From Candidatus Hydrogenedentota bacterium (GTDB taxonomy: Bacteria; Hydrogenedentota; Hydrogenedentia; Hydrogenedentales; CAITNO01): 64,000 bases of DNA. A program made the translations under genes and the position numbers. Location: assembly GCA_018056705.1 (NCBI GenBank), contig JAGPFE010000001.1:62001-126000 (forward strand). The letters are read 5' to 3'. Shown one piece after another: positions 60,570 to 64,000 of the stretch (its first letter is position 1; every line of letters begins with the position of its first letter). A model generated the notes under the pieces. The model saw nothing but the letters and a program-made list of their open reading frames with translations. It had not been told where the DNA came from and did not search any database.

Positions 60570-62432
60570 TTAATTTTTTCTGTCCGTATCCAGGGTGACA
60601 TAGCCAAAACTCCGGGGTGGCGCCTGGAATCGGCCGTTTTCTACCGTCTCGGCGCGCCCGGCGTACCGATCGCCCTCCAGTTGAGTTTCCTCGAAGATAT
60701 GGGCTGTTGTCTGTTCCGCGGTGGCCCCCGCCTGGGCGGTTCCAGGTGGTTGAACTGACATGGCGACGATAGTTCCGACATCCGGCAGTTCCACGGTGTA
60801 TGTCCGGCTGGTAGGATTGACCCAGAAAAGGACCCGTCCCGCCACGCAGGAGGCCCGGATGACGCCTGCGGGAGTAGTGTCGCAGGGAAACACGGGATCC
60901 CCTGCCCTGGTCAGGCGGCTGAGCGTCGACCACGCGTAATAAACAGGCTTCGGCCGCCAGTTTTCTTCCTTGAACCGCCACAGGCCGTACCCCATGAACA
61001 ACCGGGGATACCATACGTCCTGCAGACACCAGATACTGAATCCCCGAACGCCCCGATTCAGGCCGTCAAGCGCGAATTCCATGGTCCACAGCGCATAATC
61101 ATATGTATCCATCAGGGGATTCAGGTTGACCGTGGAACGGTGATCCTGGAACCCGAATTCCGTCACGGCAAAGGGCTTTACCGGGGATCGTGTCGCCAAA
61201 ACGGACAGGCGATGGTCGAGGTAATGTCGCAGGACGCGATTGCCACCGGAATACTGGACGTAAAAGTGAGAAGCCATGATCTCGCAAAGGGTGTAATAAT
61301 CCGGGTCTTCCGCGCATTTCCGGAACCAGGCGGGTCCCATCGCGTCGTCACTGCCCACGATACCAATAGGAAGGTCGCGTTCCCGGATCTGGGCGGCTAC
61401 AAGTCGATGGAGGATTTTGTACCGTTCGAAGTCATACCCCGTCCGGACAAAGTAACCGTTAGGTTCGTTGCTCAGGGTCCAGTAGCGGATACACGTAAAG
61501 CCCCTGCTCCGTACAAGGTGTTCAAGTAACGCGCCAATGGCTGCCGCGCAGGCTTCCGGGTGACCGTAGGGATCCTGGGTCCCCCACTCCACGCCGGTTA
61601 CGATCACCGGGCATCCCAGCCGCTGGTATATTTCCAGGGACTGGTAATGGCTGCGCATGTTGTCGGACTCAAAATCAAATGTTTTCCAGTCGCCCGAAGG
61701 ATTCCAGTCCCGGTACCAGAAGAACATTCTGACGAGATCAGGTTCCATCCAGGCAATCCGTTCCTCCCGGATGGTCCAGTCCGATGGTTCCACGCCCTTT
61801 TCCCGGTTATCCTGGTTGTAAAACCAGCCGTCATCTTCAAAACCCAGTCCCAGCAAGTTCCCTGAGGGGGTGGGCGAAATAGCAATCCGGATGGTATCCG
61901 CGTCGGGAGCGGCGGCTTCCGGGGGGGTGATCTCGAGCCGGGGAGACGAAAAGCGACCTTCTCCCGTGCCATTGAATACCAGGCAGAGATGACCTTCCAC
62001 CGCCCCATCCGGCACGACGGCAAGGACTTCGGCATGCCGCCAGTCGGAGACGTTAGCACTCATCTCTGACTGTTGCACGGCTATGCGTTTATTTTCGGCG
62101 TCCTGGAACTCCACCGTCACGTACGCGCCAGCCCCGTTTCGGGTCACCGGGCTGCATACCCGGGCTTCAAAAGCGATCAGGGAACCGGGAACAGGATTCC
62201 GCAACACGTGGATATAGCGGGGCCACTCCGGCGGAACCGTCTCGGGAACAGTGATGGAAAAATACGAAATGCCCTTTTCCTCACCAGATCCGGCCGTGAC
62301 GCCGTCTTTTCCGGTGAAATGCCAGGAGAGATCTCCCAGCCGGAGTTCCTCCAATTCCACGGCCAGGGCGGCTCTACCCAGGCACGCGCCAGCAAGCGCG
62401 ATTGTTATCCCCCACCGGATAAGTCGCGTCAT
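60570..62432 (-). CDS. Secreted clan GH-A glycoside hydrolase with N-terminal carbohydrate-binding-like domain
   Basis: A 620-residue secreted protein: signal peptide (IRWGITIALAGACLGRAALA), a jelly-roll domain (about 25-175), then a (beta/alpha)8 domain with acid/base Glu in YWTLSNEPNG and nucleophile Glu in FAVTEFGF, about 100 residues apart, as in clan GH-A (GH39/GH5-like). A C-terminal beta domain follows (about 500-615). The exact family and substrate cannot be named from sequence alone. Head of a leftward group with pepF and GH172 genes. AGAGAGG lies nine bases before the ATG. Confidence 0.75.
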   Translation of the reverse strand: MTRLIRWGITIALAGACLGRAALAVELEELRLGDLSWHFTGKDGVTAGSGEEKGISYFSITVPETVPPEWPRYIHVLRNPVPGSLIAFEARVCSPVTRNGAGAYVTVEFQDAENKRIAVQQSEMSANVSDWRHAEVLAVVPDGAVEGHLCLVFNGTGEGRFSSPRLEITPPEAAAPDADTIRIAISPTPSGNLLGLGFEDDGWFYNQDNREKGVEPSDWTIREERIAWMEPDLVRMFFWYRDWNPSGDWKTFDFESDNMRSHYQSLEIYQRLGCPVIVTGVEWGTQDPYGHPEACAAAIGALLEHLVRSRGFTCIRYWTLSNEPNGYFVRTGYDFERYKILHRLVAAQIRERDLPIGIVGSDDAMGPAWFRKCAEDPDYYTLCEIMASHFYVQYSGGNRVLRHYLDHRLSVLATRSPVKPFAVTEFGFQDHRSTVNLNPLMDTYDYALWTMEFALDGLNRGVRGFSIWCLQDVWYPRLFMGYGLWRFKEENWRPKPVYYAWSTLSRLTRAGDPVFPCDTTPAGVIRASCVAGRVLFWVNPTSRTYTVELPDVGTIVAMSVQPPGTAQAGATAEQTTAHIFEETQLEGDRYAGRAETVENGRFQAPPRSFGYVTLDTDRKN

Positions 62433-62451
62433 GAACCTGTCCCTCTCTCAG

Positions 62452-62533
62452 TTCCGGCCAGGTCGCTTCTCCCGGGACGTTAACGGGCCCGCGGGATCGT
62501 TCGTTTTATCTGCGTCAGCCGAATTGGCCGGAA
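62452..62533. repeat. Inverted repeat TTCCGGCCA ... TGGCCGGAA in a divergent promoter region
   Basis: Two perfect nine-base arms (62452-62460 and 62525-62533) lie 64 bases apart in the region between divergent glycoside hydrolase genes. The right arm overlaps the -35 box of the rightward promoter candidate, suggesting an operator for joint control by one regulator (inference). Confidence 0.35.
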
Positions 62534-62553
62534 AAAACGCCAGACGCTAGAAT
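62524..62553 (+). promoter_or_regulatory. Promoter candidate for the right-edge hydrolase gene
   Basis: TTGGCC (62524-62529, four of six) and TAGAAT (62548-62553, five of six) are 18 bases apart, with the predicted start near 62560. Confidence 0.4.
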
Positions 62554-62628
62554 AACGCATTAACCCGTGTGGAGTCCATACGCATTTATCGTCAACGCTC
62601 GCGAAGGGCAGGGCAAAGGTTTTCAGGC

Positions 62629-64000
62629 ATGCACGCGATCCGGGCAGGTTTTTTGAGCAATACGGGACGTATGTCCTTGGCTTTCGGCATGGTGGTGATG
62701 CTGGCACTGTCGCCAGGCTGGGGGCTTGCCAACGAATACGAAGCCGTGTGGCCCGGAACCCCCATGTTTTCCCCAGCGGACGCGCTGAAAGTCAGCGCGG
62801 ACTTTCCAGAGTCCTGGGATACGTCCGCCCCGGTGATCATTACCTGGAATGTCGTGGCCGATCACGCTTTCCTGAACAGTGGCGCCTTGCTGGAGATCCT
62901 GGACAACTCGGGAAAGGTTGTTCAAAGCCAGGAGTGGCATGGAAATATCGTCGCCGGTCAAAACGCGTTTCCGATCTCGTGGGATGCCAGTACCGCGGCG
63001 CCTGGAACCTATGTCGCCCGTCTAACGCTGGATTACTCCGAGGATCTGCCGCTGTTCCGGGCGGTCATACCGCTGGAACGGGTCAGCGCGGCCGCGCTTC
63101 GGGAAACCGCGCGGGAGGCGGCAGAACAGGTGGCCACCATCCGCCTGCAGGTAGAAAATGAAACGGAAAGCGTGACACGGACCGCCGAACGGATTCGGTT
63201 GCGGACCATGGATCTCGCCCAGGTCCGCTTCAATGAAGCGGTAGAACTGGGGCTATGGCGCCGGGCCCACGAACTGACACGGTACATGAGGGAAACGTTA
63301 CGGACCCTGGCCGCGCGCCTGTCCTTTTCAGTCGGTCAGACGGCGGAGGATCTTCAATCGTCGGCCCCGGATGAAGAAGGATGGGTTGGACTGGCCCTGG
63401 ATACCTCGTCTCCGGATGCCGCGATGCGGACCCTGGAACTGGCCCGTGATCTCGGCATGCGTCATGGCCTGCTGGCCGTGGACGCCCTGCCGGATGCCGC
63501 GAATGAACCGTTCAACCCCGATCGGGTGGCCTCCTGGCTGACCCCCATCCTGGATCGCGCGGATGTCCTGGGGATTTATCTCGTTCTCCAGTTCGATCAG
63601 AATCAGTTGGCCGCCTGGCTCGGTGGGCAGTTGCCAGAAGCCATCGCGGAGGGTTACGCGAACCTCGCCGTGGATGGTTTCTGCGAGGCGCTGAAATCCC
63701 GGATGCGCGCGGTGGCCGCGGTTGCGCGACCGTACCAGGCCCGTATTGCCGCGGTATCCGTGGCCACGTGCCCGGAAATGAAGTTTGATGGGGAATCCAT
63801 CCGGAACCGCTTCGTGGATGAGGTGAAAAAACGCTATGAAGACGACCGGCAGTCTCTGAACCAGGCGTGGCGGTCGCACCTGGCCTCATTTGACGAAATT
63901 ACCATATGGGGCGAGTACCCGGAACATGATTATCATCACAAGCGGGCCTTCAAATACGACTGGCAGCGCTTCCATCAGGGATTGATCGCGGAACGGCTGA
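62629..64000 (+). CDS. Secreted glycoside-hydrolase-like protein, partial (runs off the right edge)
   Basis: The frame from ATG 62629 is open for 457 codons to the edge. A signal-like segment (about 15-35, LAFGMVVMLALSPGWGLA) is followed by a beta-sandwich (45-140, VSADFPESWDTSAPVIITWNVVADHAFLNSG), a coiled region (about 145-215) and the start of a (beta/alpha)8-type domain (GWVGLALDTSSPDAAMRTLELARDLGM ... VLGIYLVLQFDQ). Near the edge KFDGESIRNRFVDEVKKRYEDDRQSLNQAW and WGEYPEHDYHHKRAFKYDWQRFHQ resemble GH42 beta-galactosidase-type barrels, which is a guess until the rest is seen. An ATG at 62671 is a possible start. Confidence 0.65.
   Translation, partial: MHAIRAGFLSNTGRMSLAFGMVVMLALSPGWGLANEYEAVWPGTPMFSPADALKVSADFPESWDTSAPVIITWNVVADHAFLNSGALLEILDNSGKVVQSQEWHGNIVAGQNAFPISWDASTAAPGTYVARLTLDYSEDLPLFRAVIPLERVSAAALRETAREAAEQVATIRLQVENETESVTRTAERIRLRTMDLAQVRFNEAVELGLWRRAHELTRYMRETLRTLAARLSFSVGQTAEDLQSSAPDEEGWVGLALDTSSPDAAMRTLELARDLGMRHGLLAVDALPDAANEPFNPDRVASWLTPILDRADVLGIYLVLQFDQNQLAAWLGGQLPEAIAEGYANLAVDGFCEALKSRMRAVAAVARPYQARIAAVSVATCPEMKFDGESIRNRFVDEVKKRYEDDRQSLNQAWRSHLASFDEITIWGEYPEHDYHHKRAFKYDWQRFHQGLIAERL

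Noticed and set aside
1-64000. tRNA, rRNA, insertion sequence, prophage, CRISPR and replication origin signals
   Set aside because: Intergenic stretches were read by eye on both strands; no cloverleaf, transposase, integrase, regular repeat array or origin boxes were seen. A tRNAscan and Infernal run would settle the RNA question.

Overview
The window is about 57-58% GC, gene-dense (roughly 54 protein genes, most intergenic gaps under 200 bases), and comes from a motile, probably anaerobic or fermentative diderm bacterium. The organism is suggested by the mixture of families: DUF1080, DUF6807, DUF2961/GH172, DUF4832, neutral ceramidase-like, GH20 and GH38 proteins are typical of Planctomycetes, Lentisphaerae and candidate phyla such as Hydrogenedentota or Sumerlaeota; the serine hydroxymethyltransferase has the long N-terminus known from chlamydiae; and lipoproteins, secreted enzymes and a Bat/MoxR operon indicate an envelope with a periplasm. 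The assignment to a phylum is inference. I see no tRNA, rRNA, transposase, phage gene or CRISPR array.

Layout. 1-3.9 kb: partial glyA, a hexapeptide acyltransferase and a large membrane protein. 4.2-10.4 kb: a flagellar operon (fliM, a CheC-extended fliN, fliA/sigma-28, a small protein, a SwrB-like protein, fliK, and a free-standing FlhB C-terminal domain). 10.4-15.9 kb: lipoprotein, TMTC-like membrane protein, cysteine-less FmdB-like protein, a hybrid histidine kinase split by one in-frame stop, and a PilZ protein. 16-19.9 kb: ceramidase-like enzyme, a 69-residue YjfB-like protein behind an excellent sigma-28 promoter, a DUF4832 protein and YceI. 19.9-25.9 kb: a Ser/Thr kinase coupled to a trypsin-TPR protein, YqeY, and a DUF1080-DUF6807-phosphoesterase operon. 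25.9-40.3 kb: one leftward operon of twelve genes (a BatD-like protein, moxR, DUF58, a DUF4381-like protein, batA, batB, a TPR protein, a Q-rich protein, batD, batE, glnD, degP), nearly all joined by ATGA or TAATG overlaps and closed by a perfect intrinsic terminator. 40.4-48.5 kb: pcm, a pilin with a sigma-54 promoter, a GH38 homologue lacking the usual nucleophile, gpmA, an FAH-family enzyme, a GNAT protein and a second PilZ protein. 48.5-57.1 kb: an arylpyruvate/arylacetate module (aminotransferase, two PaaK-type ligases around an ACT protein, a GH20 lipoprotein, IorA without its ferredoxin domain, IorB). 57.2-64 kb: GH172, oligoendopeptidase F, a clan GH-A hydrolase and a partial glycoside-hydrolase-like gene.

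How it works together. FliA made in the flagellar operon can explain the sigma-28 promoter at 17.4 kb, linking that small protein to motility. PilZ proteins suggest c-di-GMP control of surface behaviour, and the pilin is under sigma-54. The secreted carbohydrate and lipid enzymes point to feeding on glycoconjugates. Aromatic amino acids can be transaminated, oxidatively decarboxylated by IorAB and interconverted with free arylacetates by the PaaK ligases. The best leads for new biology are the fused moxR-bat-glnD-degP operon, the sigma-28/YjfB-like unit, the SwrB-like protein in a diderm, the GH38 active-site change and the C-rich stem-loop upstream of fliM.
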